A stretch of 64,000 nt of DNA from DATKZS01 sp035527835 [NCBI: bacterium] (GTDB lineage: Bacteria > RBG-13-61-14), in contig DATKZS010000103.1 in NCBI GenBank assembly GCA_035527835.1, positions 1-64,000 of the forward strand, in the 5' to 3' direction. Made by a program: the position numbers and the translations under genes. Positions 8,648 to 17,312 of the stretch are shown piece after piece. The notes beneath the pieces are model-generated. The model saw only the letters and a program-made list of their open reading frames with translations, was not told where the DNA came from and made no database searches. Positions within the stretch are counted from its first letter, which is position 1. The number at the start of each line of letters is the position of its first letter.

Positions 8648-9307
8648 TCAGTCCTTGGTCCACTTGCCGCCCGACTCGATTCTTTTTTTCACGTTGGCGG
8701 CCACGGCGGGGAGGTCGCGGGAGGTCAGGTAGTCCTGGATGAACCCCGGGACCTTGACCCCGGTGTCCACCTTGGTCGCGGCATAGGAGAAGAGCGTGCG
8801 CTTCTCGTCAATCTTCTCGAACAGGAAGAAGCCGGCGGTGTCATTTATGTCGTGGGGGTACTTGGGGTCGAGCTGGAAGTCAACGCGGCGGGCCTGCTCG
8901 TCAATCTTGTAATCAATGGTGTATTGCATCTCGATCACGTAAAAGTCAAAGACCTTTTTCACCACCGCCCGGCCGGGCGACGACTCGATGACCTCGCTTA
9001 GCTTCTTGCGCGGGAAATAAAGCTGCATCTCATCGAAGCGGGTGAAGATCTTCCAGCACTCGGCCACCGGCGCGGCGATGATCACGTAGGATTCGCCGTG
9101 GCCGTGCGTGACCCCGTCCGCGTCCTGGGTCTTCACCTGCTCGTAGACGGCCTCGCCGGCCAGGAGCTTTTGCCGCTGCTCCGCTGAAAAGCGGTCCAGC
9201 GGCGACTTCGCGCCCGCCTGGGCCTGCCCCTCGCCGGCCCCGCCCGCGGCCAAGGCCGCGAGCAACACCGCCAGTAAAACGAATAATGAAAATTTTCCTT
9301 CCCTCAT
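8648..9307 (-). CDS. Secreted SRPBCC/START-like domain protein
   Basis: 219 residues with an N-terminal signal peptide (about 1-30, FSLFVLLAVLLAALAAGGAGEGQA). The remainder resembles the helix-grip SRPBCC/START fold: an AAPVAECWKIFTRFDEMQLYFP block typical of polyketide-cyclase/START proteins, then alternating beta segments and a C-terminal amphipathic helix. Such proteins bind hydrophobic ligands; the ligand is unknown. The start is set by AAGGAGGG before the ATG at 9307; the open frame extends further upstream without support. Convergent with aroK. Confidence 0.75.
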   Translation of the reverse strand: MREGKFSLFVLLAVLLAALAAGGAGEGQAQAGAKSPLDRFSAEQRQKLLAGEAVYEQVKTQDADGVTHGHGESYVIIAAPVAECWKIFTRFDEMQLYFPRKKLSEVIESSPGRAVVKKVFDFYVIEMQYTIDYKIDEQARRVDFQLDPKYPHDINDTAGFFLFEKIDEKRTLFSYAATKVDTGVKVPGFIQDYLTSRDLPAVAANVKKRIESGGKWTKD

Positions 9308-9415
9308 CGGCTGCCCTCCTTGTCCACGCGATCCATATCTATGTTGACATGGAGGGTGGATGAAAACAACCGGCGGGTCCGGCCAGGGTGTGGGGGGCAT
9401 CCCGCCGGCCCCTGG

Positions 9416-9444
9416 TTGCGGCGCAGTCTGAGTTTATTTATAAT
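9416..9444 (+). promoter_or_regulatory. Sigma-70-type promoter
   Basis: TTGCGG (9416-9421), a 17-base spacer and a perfect TATAAT (9439-9444) precede the small gene at 9472. Confidence 0.6.
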
Positions 9445-9471
9445 GAGTACCAGTATGGAAAAGGGCCGGAT

Positions 9472-9672
9472 ATGACCGGGGACAGGATTGACCGGACCGC
9501 GTTTGATGTTGTCTCCTTGCGGGAAGCCGACGACTCGGACTATTGGCTGGACCGCACCCCGGAGGAACGCCTGAACGCCATGGAATTCATGCGGAGGGTG
9601 ATGTACGGCCGTGATCGAGTTTCCGAAAGACTTCAAAGAATTCTTGAGATTGCTGAACTCAAGGAAGGTTGA
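9472..9672 (+). CDS. Small protein, partner of a nucleotidyltransferase-like gene
   Basis: 66 residues, acidic and helical, containing YWLDRTPEERLNAMEFMRR, a pattern seen in small proteins encoded just before MNT-type nucleotidyltransferase genes. The ATG at 9472 follows GGAAAAGG and a good promoter. The next gene begins inside its 3' end in another frame (9611) but is truncated, so this is the surviving half of a two-gene module like the one at 53924-54584. Antitoxin-like function is inference only. Confidence 0.65.
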   Translation: MTGDRIDRTAFDVVSLREADDSDYWLDRTPEERLNAMEFMRRVMYGRDRVSERLQRILEIAELKEG

Positions 9673-9706
9673 GTACCTGATCATCGGCGGCTACGCGGTG
9701 TCTTGA
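9611..9706 (+). pseudogene. Truncated MNT-type nucleotidyltransferase
   Basis: From the GTG at 9611 the frame reads VIEFPKDFKEFLRLL then KVEYLIIGGYAVS and stops at 9706, 31 residues. The IIGGYAV stretch is the beginning of the nucleotidyltransferase fold (compare YIVVGGVCAV in the complete gene at 54096). The GS/catalytic Asp region is missing and is followed by CAGGATTAA-family repeats, so the rest was deleted or replaced. Confidence 0.7.
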
Positions 9707-9725
9707 AATCATGAAAAGAATTCAG

Positions 9726-9804
9726 ACAGGATTAACAGGATTTACAGGATGAAAAGAAATAGAAGGTCTATTCAGAAAATCTTGTTGATCCTGTTAATCC
9801 TGTC
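9726..9804. repeat. Inverted pair of CAGGATTAA triplicate repeats
   Basis: Three CAGGATT units at 9726-9751 are mirrored at 9784-9804. The pair sits right after the truncated nucleotidyltransferase and before the 3' end of the activator gene. Confidence 0.85.
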
Positions 9805-9844
9805 TCCAAATTTTCTGACCATAAATTAACGCTTCCCCCCCATT

Positions 9845-11221
9845 TTATTCCGATTGGTCCTTGAGCTTGGACCACCGGTACTGGAAGGTGGAGCGGGGGA
9901 TGGAGAGGAGCTGGGCGGCTTTGCCCTGATTGCCCTGGGATTTGTCCAGGGCCCAGGCGAGCAGGCGTTTCTCGAACTCGGCCAGGGCGTCGTCGAGGTT
10001 GATGGACTCCTTGCCGCTCAGGTTGAGGGTAAAGAGGGGATTTTGCCCGGTGATTTTGAGGCGCTCGGGCAGGTCCTCGACGCGGATTTGCTCGCCCGGA
10101 TGAATGGCGACCAGGCTGTCCACCATGTGCTCCAGCTCGCGGATGTTGCCGGGCCAGATGAAATTCTTCATGGCCGTCAGGGCCGCGGGCGTGAACTGCT
10201 TGGGCGGCCGGCCCATGCGGGCGACGCTCCTTTTGAGGAAATATTCTGCGAGCACGGCGATCTCGTCGCGGCGCTCGCGGAGCGGCGGGATCTCGATCTG
10301 CACGACCTTGAGGCGGTACATGAGGTCGTCGCGAAAGCGGCCCAGGGCCACCAGCTCTTCGAGGTTTTTCTTGGTGGCGGCGACGAAGCGGACGTCGGCC
10401 TTGATCCGTTCGGACCCTCCCACTCTTTCGTAAGTCGAGTCCTCCAGCACGCGCAGGAGCTTGGCCTGGACCTCCAGCGGGATGTCGTCCACGTCGTCGA
10501 GGAACAGGGTGCCGCCGGCGGCCGCGTACAGCCGTCCCTCCCGGCGGGCGCCGGCGCCGGTGAACGACCCTTTCTCATGGCCGAAGAGCTCGGACTCGAC
10601 CACGCCGGGGGCGAGCGCGGCGCAGGACACGGCCACGAACGGACCCGCGGCGCGGCGGGAGCGGGAATGGAGGAAGCGGGCGCAGACCTCTTTTCCGGTC
10701 CCGGTTTCTCCGACCACCAGCACGGTGGCCTCGGTCTCGGCGGCGCGGCGGAACTTTTCGAGCACCGCGCGCATTTTTTCGGAGGCGGCCACGGGTTCCC
10801 GCGGCCCGCTCAGTCGCTCCATCTCGTCTCGAAGCCGCTGGTAGTCGTGGCTCATCCGGGACAGGGCAAAGGCGCGTTCGAGGCGGACCAGGATTTCCTC
10901 GGCCGACACCGGCTTCATCATGTAGTCCTCGGCGCCCGCCCGCATGGCCCGGACCGCGTCCTCCACCGCGCCGTAGCCGGTCATCACCAGGACCGGCCGC
11001 GACGGGTCGAGCTCCTTGGACTTTTCCAGGAGCGTGAGCCCGCTCACCCCGGGCATGCGTACGTCGGTGACGATGGCGTGCACCTCCTGGCTGGCCAGCA
11101 TGTCCAGGGCCGTCTGGCCGTCGGTGGCGGTGATGACGTTGAGCCCCGCCTTGTTGAGACGGCTCTTGAGCGTCATCAGCTTCAAGATTTCGTCGTCCGC
11201 TATTAAAACCGTTCTCTTCAT
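9845..11221 (-). CDS. Sigma-54-dependent response regulator, NtrC family
   Basis: 458 residues: receiver domain (1-120, phospho-Asp in VTDVRMPG), AAA+ domain (about 140-375; Walker A GETGTGKE, loop 1 GSFTGA contacting sigma-54), and a C-terminal Fis-type helix-turn-helix (QGKAAQLLSIPRSTFQYR). It should activate sigma-54 promoters when phosphorylated. The Walker B reads LFLDD where most relatives have LFLDE. It lies downstream of its likely kinase, separated by an inverted repeat pair. The divergent cytochrome cluster is the obvious candidate target, but I found no convincing -24/-12 promoter there. Confidence 0.93.
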   Translation of the reverse strand: MKRTVLIADDEILKLMTLKSRLNKAGLNVITATDGQTALDMLASQEVHAIVTDVRMPGVSGLTLLEKSKELDPSRPVLVMTGYGAVEDAVRAMRAGAEDYMMKPVSAEEILVRLERAFALSRMSHDYQRLRDEMERLSGPREPVAASEKMRAVLEKFRRAAETEATVLVVGETGTGKEVCARFLHSRSRRAAGPFVAVSCAALAPGVVESELFGHEKGSFTGAGARREGRLYAAAGGTLFLDDVDDIPLEVQAKLLRVLEDSTYERVGGSERIKADVRFVAATKKNLEELVALGRFRDDLMYRLKVVQIEIPPLRERRDEIAVLAEYFLKRSVARMGRPPKQFTPAALTAMKNFIWPGNIRELEHMVDSLVAIHPGEQIRVEDLPERLKITGQNPLFTLNLSGKESINLDDALAEFEKRLLAWALDKSQGNQGKAAQLLSIPRSTFQYRWSKLKDQSE

Positions 11222-11264
11222 TCTCGCTGTCCTTTCACGTCGCAGCCTTTTAAGATAATTTCAA

Positions 11265-11333
11265 GACAGGATTAACAGGATTTACAGGATTTTCGGAATA
11301 TGCCTCTTGTCTAATAATCCTGTAAATCCTGTC
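11265..11333. repeat. Inverted pair of CAGGATTAA triplicate repeats
   Basis: CAGGATT units at 11265-11290 are mirrored at 11315-11333, between the histidine kinase and its response regulator. In the transcript this would form a stem-loop and could alter their relative expression. Confidence 0.85.
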
Positions 11334-11388
11334 TGAAAAAATTTTCATGATTTCTAGGCTTCGCCTCGCGACATAATAAGTTGTCCGG

Positions 11389-13218
11389 TTATACGTTGGC
11401 CCTGGTCCCGTCCCAGGGGAGATGGACCGTGAAGCGCGCTCCCCAGGGCGGGGCTTGGTTCATGAACTCGATGGCTCCGCCGAACTGTTCCACGATGTTC
11501 TTGCTGATGGCCAGGCCCAATCCGGTGCCTTTTCCGACCTCCTTGGTGGTGAAGAAGGGGGTGAAGAGCCGGCGCTCGGCCTCCTCCGGAATGCCGGGGC
11601 CCTGGTCAATGACGGCGATGTCCACCCTGCCGTCGTGTTCCTCGACCTCGATCCTGATCACTCCGCCCGCCGGGCTCGCGTCAATGGCGTTGCCGAGCAG
11701 GTTCACGAAGATCTGGGAGAGCTCCAGGGCCGCGCCGCCGATGACCTGCAACATGGCCTTGGCGTCGGGCACTTCAATGCTCAGGCCGGAGTTTTTGAGG
11801 CGGTAGCGGACCAGCTCGACGGCCTCGGTGATCGAGGTCTCGAGCCGGGTCGAGCCCTGCCGGGCCTGCTCCATGCGGGAGAAGGTGAGGAGCCGGTAGA
11901 TGATGGCGGCGATGCGCTCGAGCGCGGTGCGCTGGGCCCGGGCGAACTCCCGGACCTCTTCCGGGTCCATGTCTCCTCTCTCGATGATGCGGGCGGCCTC
12001 GATGGCGCCGTCGAGGGGGGAGTTGATCTCGTGGGCCATGCCGGCGGCGAGCTGGCCGACCACGTTCAATTTCTCGGCGTGGGCCAGGGCGCGGGTGGAC
12101 GCGACCTGCTCGGTGATGTCGGCGCTGATCTCGATGGTTCCCAAGAACCCTCTTCCCTCGCGGACAAGCGGCGAGATAAAGAGGTCGAGGGTGCGGTCGC
12201 CGCGCTTGACCTGGAGCCGCCGGCTGAACTCCTGGTCCCGGGCGGCGGATTCGAGGGCGTTCATCACCTCGGTCTGCCCGGCGTGGAGCGTTTCCATGGT
12301 CGTGGGCCCGTCCTCTTTGATGCCCCAGTTTTTCCGCGCGGTCTGGTTCCAGTAACCCACGGAGCCGTCGGGCTCGTAAAAGACCACGCCGTGCATCATG
12401 CCGTCGAGGATGGCCTGGACCCTGGCCTTTTCATCGGCCAGGTCGCGTTGCGAGCGGGTCAGCTCGGTGACCTTTTCCTGGAGCTGGTCGGCCATGCGGT
12501 TGAAGGCCTGGGCCAGTAGGCCCACCTCGTCCTCGGTGCTCGCGTCGTGGGCCACGCGGCGGGTCAAGTTGCCGGCGCCGAACTCGGCCGCGGCGCTGGT
12601 GAGCTCGCTGATGGGCTGGGCCATGCGGCGGTACACCAGCCCGCCGGCGAGGGCGGAGAGCAAGAGGCCCACGGACATGGAGCTGATCAGGTGCCGCGCG
12701 GTGATGCGCAGCTTGGAGGTGATGGGTTCCAGGGAGAAGCCGAGGTGCAGATACCCGCCGGGCCTGCCCTCCAGCGGAAACACCAGGTGGAACACGTCGC
12801 CCTCCTGGGTGCGCAGGAAATACTCGCGCTCGCCGCCGCCGGTTTGGACGTGTTGCCGGGCGAGGCGCTGGAGGTCGCCGGGCACGCCGGCGGGCAGGGT
12901 GCGGCTGTGGGCCACCGGGTTGCCCCTGGCGTCGGTGACGAAGCCGTAACGGATGTCGGGATTGGCCAGGTGGGCGTTGTCGAGCAGGTCCGGGATCTCG
13001 TGGATGTTGTAAGTGAGCATGACCTCGATCAGGGACGAGGCCAGGGAGGCCGCGGCCAGCTCGGAGTTCTGCCGGAACTCGCGCTCGAGCTGAATCTTGG
13101 CGAACCATACCCCGGCGAGCATGTAGCCGAGCGCTAAAAAGCTCGCGATGCCGGCGGCGACCAGGGTGAGCCGTCGGCCGAGGAGCAGCCGGGGGGCGGG
13201 CCGGCGCCGGGTTTTCAT
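11389..13218 (-). CDS. Membrane sensor histidine kinase (HAMP-PAS-HisKA)
   Basis: 609 residues. TM1 (about 15-35), a periplasmic sensor region (about 36-180), TM2 (about 182-202), HAMP (about 205-260), a PAS-like domain (about 265-370), the HisKA phospho-acceptor in AGMAHEINSPLDG, and a HATPase domain with N box (NLLGNAIDAS), G1 (DQGPGIPEE) and G2 (GTGLGLAIS). All kinase motifs look intact. Its start overlaps the stop of the PhnD-like gene by 4 bases (ATGA), so the periplasmic binding protein probably supplies the signal. The cognate regulator is the gene at 9845. Confidence 0.93.
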   Translation of the reverse strand: MKTRRRPAPRLLLGRRLTLVAAGIASFLALGYMLAGVWFAKIQLEREFRQNSELAAASLASSLIEVMLTYNIHEIPDLLDNAHLANPDIRYGFVTDARGNPVAHSRTLPAGVPGDLQRLARQHVQTGGGEREYFLRTQEGDVFHLVFPLEGRPGGYLHLGFSLEPITSKLRITARHLISSMSVGLLLSALAGGLVYRRMAQPISELTSAAAEFGAGNLTRRVAHDASTEDEVGLLAQAFNRMADQLQEKVTELTRSQRDLADEKARVQAILDGMMHGVVFYEPDGSVGYWNQTARKNWGIKEDGPTTMETLHAGQTEVMNALESAARDQEFSRRLQVKRGDRTLDLFISPLVREGRGFLGTIEISADITEQVASTRALAHAEKLNVVGQLAAGMAHEINSPLDGAIEAARIIERGDMDPEEVREFARAQRTALERIAAIIYRLLTFSRMEQARQGSTRLETSITEAVELVRYRLKNSGLSIEVPDAKAMLQVIGGAALELSQIFVNLLGNAIDASPAGGVIRIEVEEHDGRVDIAVIDQGPGIPEEAERRLFTPFFTTKEVGKGTGLGLAISKNIVEQFGGAIEFMNQAPPWGARFTVHLPWDGTRANV

Positions 13219-14147
13219 GGCGAGGCCTCCAGCGGCTCCACCGCGAGGTAATCGGAATTGCGCGCGGGCACGAATCCGTCAATGCCCAGGTCCTTGAGAA
13301 TGGCCCGGCCGTCCCGGCTATCGGCGAGGTTGACCAGGGTGTTGGCCAGGCGGTTTCTTTGGGACACGGGCATGGAGGTCCGGACCACGACCGGCGGGGA
13401 GGGGTAGGGGGGCGAGGTCTCGATGATCCGGATGCGCCGGGCGAGGGACGGGTCGTTGTGGGTCATCAGGCGGTAGATGATGCTGGAGACGCAGGCGCCG
13501 TCGGCAATGTGCTGGGCCACGGCGGTGATCGAGTGGTCGTGGCTGCCGGTCCAGGAGACCTGGGCAAAGAAGGTTTCGGGGGAGTGGCCCAGCTCCCTGA
13601 TCCTTTGCGCCATGTACCAGTAGCCGGTGGCGGACTCCGGGTCCACGTACAGGAACCGCTTGCCCTTGAGGTCAATCAGGGCCTGGGCGGGGCCGTCGGC
13701 GGGGACGATAATCAGGGAGTTGAACCGGGCCTGGCCGTCAATCACCGGCGATGCGATGACGTCCATGTCCGAGCGGGCCGAGGCGAACCCGCCCACGCAC
13801 ACGAACGCCAGGTCCACCTTGCTCTCGCGCAGCATGGTGTTGACCTCGGAATAGGACTCGGCGGTGACCAGCTCCAGCGGGAGCCCGAACTCATGGGCCA
13901 GGAGGTCGGCCAGGTCCTCGTAGTGCTGGTAGCCTTTCATCGGGGAAAGCATGTTGGCCACGGCGACCCGGAAGCTGGGACCTTCGTGAAGAGACTGGGC
14001 CGTCACGGGAAGCGGCGGGGACGACAGGTCCACCGCAGCATCAATGTGACGGTAGGTCAGCCCGAGATAAGAGGCGCAGGTCAATCCGATGAACAGGATG
14101 GCGGCCAAGATGACGATGAGGTTCCTGGGGAAATTTTTATTAAACAT
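13215..14147 (-). CDS. Membrane-tethered PhnD-like binding protein (sensor component)
   Basis: 310 residues. An N-terminal membrane anchor (about 10-30) is followed by a periplasmic type 2 binding fold of the phosphate/phosphonate-binding PhnD family (VDLAFVCVGGFASAR near 110-125, then DLKGKRFLYVDPESATGY, then DGACVSSIIYRLM). No ABC transporter genes accompany it, so it is probably a ligand-sensing subunit for the overlapping kinase. The ligand is not predictable. The ATG at 14147 is chosen because the frame before it opens only with a TTG lacking a ribosome binding site. First gene of the three-component operon. Confidence 0.8.
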   Translation of the reverse strand: MFNKNFPRNLIVILAAILFIGLTCASYLGLTYRHIDAAVDLSSPPLPVTAQSLHEGPSFRVAVANMLSPMKGYQHYEDLADLLAHEFGLPLELVTAESYSEVNTMLRESKVDLAFVCVGGFASARSDMDVIASPVIDGQARFNSLIIVPADGPAQALIDLKGKRFLYVDPESATGYWYMAQRIRELGHSPETFFAQVSWTGSHDHSITAVAQHIADGACVSSIIYRLMTHNDPSLARRIRIIETSPPYPSPPVVVRTSMPVSQRNRLANTLVNLADSRDGRAILKDLGIDGFVPARNSDYLAVEPLEASP

Positions 14148-14893
14148 TTGCCCGATTCCAGTTGCGGAATAGATATTATTATGTGCCAAAAAGTTGGCCG
14201 AATCTCTTAATTTTAAGTTAGCCAGGAAATTGGAAATTGCAAGCTCAATTCCAAAAATTCAACACGCGCCGAAAATTTGGAAGGACTCGGTGAGCGCGCA
14301 AAATAGTTTTACATGGGATGCAAAGGCCGTATAAAAAATTATCATTGATATTCGAGGAGTTGAGTGATAATGGATCGCCGCGGGCCAGGATTTCGGGCAA
14401 ATACGAGGAGTCTGAAGGTTATTTTCCGATGCACATTCGTGGTTTTTGGGGCTTGACTATTTAACCGGAATGATTAAGATTTGTGCCTGGATATTAGCAT
14501 GATTGACCAATATTTCGGCAAGGTATGAGGCTTCAATGGGCCCATTAACATGTTTCGTACCATCCATCGCCTTGGCAGGCGTTAAAATCGTAATTTATTG
14601 AATTGTCGGCACGTGGATTAAGTTCTTAATAAACAATTATTTATAAAGATGAAGCTGCCTCGGCTGGTTGAATATCAGGGCATGGCCAAGCATTTGGCTT
14701 CCTGCGGCATAAGACTTGCTGTCAATTATAACGATAATCATGCGCTATCGCTTCAGCTTTTTTTCCTGGTACGTAGGAATTGATGATAATGGCAAGCTCA
14801 GGTTGCGCTGAAGATTGCAGGTTGGAGCATCGGCATTGCGGCAATGCATCCTGGCTTTTAACGAAATTCAGGAACGATGGAGGACAGCGAGTT
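14148..14893. other. Long divergent intergenic region, lower GC
   Basis: About 750 bases between the three-component operon and the cytochrome cluster, distinctly AT-richer than the flanks and without a believable gene. It holds a hairpin at 14230-14254 (TTGGAAATTG / CAATTCCAA, one bulge, loop CAAGCT) and a weak TTGACT-17-AAGATT promoter-like pair near 14455. I looked for GG-N10-GC sigma-54 elements and saw none with correct spacing. It probably carries regulatory sites for both directions. Confidence 0.5.
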
Positions 14894-17251
14894 ATGGCAA
14901 AACGTGAAAACAGCGGGTGGCTGTTCCGGGTCGGGCTCTTGGCCCTGGTGGCGGCCGTGACGGTGATGCTCGGGTGTCAGCCCGGCTCGGACGAGGAGCT
15001 CAAGTTCCACAACATCATTTCCAAGACCCCGCCGGCCCTGGTGGCGGCGGTCGGAATTGACGTGTGCGGCTTCTGCCATACCCGGCAGGTGGATGAGTGG
15101 CTGCTGGGCCAGCACGGGACCGCCTTCGGCGACCTGGACAGCGTGGGCCATCCCACTTACGCCCAGTTCCTGGACTCCAACGGGGACCCCAGCATGACTT
15201 CCACCGGCCATTACTGCTACGAGTGCCATGATCCGCAGGGCGACGGCCGCCGTCTCGAGCCCGGCTACACCGGCAACGTGGACCGGCCGGTTATCGGCTG
15301 CGAAGCCTGCCACGGCGGCGGCGCCGAGCACTATGGCGCGGGCAACATCCCGTTCGCCAAGCCCGACGCCGAGCGCTGCGGCCAGTGCCATAACCAGGAA
15401 TTCGACCATAACACTTACCATCCCAACGGCGACAACATCTACGAAGATTACTCGATGAGCGGCCATTCCCATTCCATCAACTCCCACAACCTGGCCGCCA
15501 ACGGCAAGGACGTGAGGGCCACCTGCGGCCGCTGTCATACCGATGAGGGATTCAGAAAGTACATAAGCCAGGTCCCCGGCACCACCGGCCACGACTCCAT
15601 CGAGGACTTCTTCACGGGTCTTCCGGACCTGGCCGACTCCTCCGACGTCACCTGCCGCACCTGCCACAACCCGCACGAGGCCACCGGGGATAACCTGACC
15701 CGGATCGCGGCCACCAACGTCAACGGCGATACCCAGTCATCCGAGTTCAATACCTGCACCTCGTGCCACCAGTTGGTTAATGTGGATGGCGGCTTGCTGG
15801 CCGGCGCCACCATCATCTGGGCCGGAACCGTCGGCGACTCCGCCATCCTGAACGGCGACTCCTTCGGTTACCACGACCCCATGATCAACAGCCATGGCAA
15901 CTATGACGAAATCATCCCCGACACTCACGCGGCGGTCCCCGGCGACACCCGGCTCAACACCGGCGCCAACGCCAAGTCCCTCTACTTCGTGAAAAAGGGC
16001 AGCAATAACGCCTGTGCTGATTGCCACAGCCCGCACCAGGGCCAGGCGGTGATCAACAAGCAATACGCGCGGTCCGGCCACGGCGAGCCCCTGGCCGATC
16101 CCTGGATCCATTACGACTGGAAGCACTCGGGGCGGGCGGACTGCCAGCGCTGCCATACCTCCACCGGCTTCGCCAACTACGCCGACAGCCTGATCATGGG
16201 CACCGTATATGATTCCGCGGCCAACGATTACAGCTACCTGCTCGGAAATGATGATCCCGGGGCGCGAGTGGACACCAACGATCAGAGCGAGACCTTGTAT
16301 TGCTGGGCCTGCCACGCCTCGGTGAACGTGGTACACGGCAACACGGTCATCACCAACAGCTACAGCGGCCAGCTCCGCAACCCCGGCCCCATCACCGCTC
16401 CTTACGCGGCAATGGACGGCTCCACCATCGAGTTCCCCGACGTTTCCGGGTCCAACGTGTGCATGGCCTGCCATAACGGGCGCGCGAGCGGCGGCAGCAT
16501 CGCCGCCTCAGCGGCGGACTTCTCCAACACGAGCTTCATTAATTCGCATTACCTGACCGCGGGCGCGATCATTTTCACCGCCGGCGGCTATGAGTATCCG
16601 GGCCTGGATTACTCGAACGTGCCCTATTATGAGCATGACATCATCGGCCTGCCGGCGGCGGGGGCCACGGTCGAGGCCGCGATGGGGATCAATGGCCCGT
16701 GCGTGGGCTGCCACATGCATTCCAATCCTGAAAAGCACCTCTTCCTGCCGGTTTCCAGGGACGGCGACACGGTAACGGGCATCACCAGCACCGGCTGTTC
16801 GGCCTGCCACAGCGGCGAGCACGAGTTGACCCTGACCGAACTCGAGGAACAGGATGAGCTGTTCAAAGCAGCCATGGAGTTCTTCAAGACCCTGCTCGGC
16901 GGCCACGGGTTTAATTTCCGGCCCTCTAATCCTTATTTCTTCACCCTTCCGGTAGGCGGGTCCGGCGTGACCAATTGGACCGAAGGGACCGCGGCCTGGG
17001 GAAAGCCCAACATGGGCGCCTGCTTCAACTTCAACCTGTTGGAGCACGATCCCGGCGCCTTTGCCCATAACCGCTACTACGCCAAGCGTTTGATCTATGA
17101 CTCCATGGACTGGATGGACGATAAAGCCTTGAACGATTCCGTGGCGGCCAGGCTGACCGCCCTGGCAGCGGCCAACCCGGGCGTCCTGGACGGGGAAACC
17201 CTGACCAGAGCCCAGGAATACCTCCTGAGCGCCACCAATGGCCGGCCCTGA
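14894..17251 (+). CDS. 13-haem outer-membrane lipoprotein cytochrome c
   Basis: 785 residues. A signal peptide ends in a lipobox, VMLGC, with the lipidated Cys at residue 28. Thirteen CxxCH motifs (first at 58, last near 635) predict thirteen covalent haems. About 140 haem-free residues follow. Lipidation, haem number and the adjacent beta-barrel gene fit an OmcB-type outer-surface cytochrome of a porin-cytochrome conduit, passing electrons to extracellular acceptors; the acceptor is inference. The ATG at 14894 has GGAGG upstream; the 38 in-frame residues before it do not look like protein. First gene of the cytochrome cluster. Confidence 0.9.
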   Translation: MAKRENSGWLFRVGLLALVAAVTVMLGCQPGSDEELKFHNIISKTPPALVAAVGIDVCGFCHTRQVDEWLLGQHGTAFGDLDSVGHPTYAQFLDSNGDPSMTSTGHYCYECHDPQGDGRRLEPGYTGNVDRPVIGCEACHGGGAEHYGAGNIPFAKPDAERCGQCHNQEFDHNTYHPNGDNIYEDYSMSGHSHSINSHNLAANGKDVRATCGRCHTDEGFRKYISQVPGTTGHDSIEDFFTGLPDLADSSDVTCRTCHNPHEATGDNLTRIAATNVNGDTQSSEFNTCTSCHQLVNVDGGLLAGATIIWAGTVGDSAILNGDSFGYHDPMINSHGNYDEIIPDTHAAVPGDTRLNTGANAKSLYFVKKGSNNACADCHSPHQGQAVINKQYARSGHGEPLADPWIHYDWKHSGRADCQRCHTSTGFANYADSLIMGTVYDSAANDYSYLLGNDDPGARVDTNDQSETLYCWACHASVNVVHGNTVITNSYSGQLRNPGPITAPYAAMDGSTIEFPDVSGSNVCMACHNGRASGGSIAASAADFSNTSFINSHYLTAGAIIFTAGGYEYPGLDYSNVPYYEHDIIGLPAAGATVEAAMGINGPCVGCHMHSNPEKHLFLPVSRDGDTVTGITSTGCSACHSGEHELTLTELEEQDELFKAAMEFFKTLLGGHGFNFRPSNPYFFTLPVGGSGVTNWTEGTAAWGKPNMGACFNFNLLEHDPGAFAHNRYYAKRLIYDSMDWMDDKALNDSVAARLTALAAANPGVLDGETLTRAQEYLLSATNGRP

Positions 17252-17312
17252 GGCCAAGCATGGATTGGGCCATGGTTCAGACCGATAATCGGACGCGGAG
17301 CGGGAGTAAATC

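Noticed and set aside
14148-14893. Sigma-54 promoter for the cytochrome cluster
   Set aside because: TGGC-containing stretches near 14570 and 14690 lack the second GC at the required 10-base spacing.
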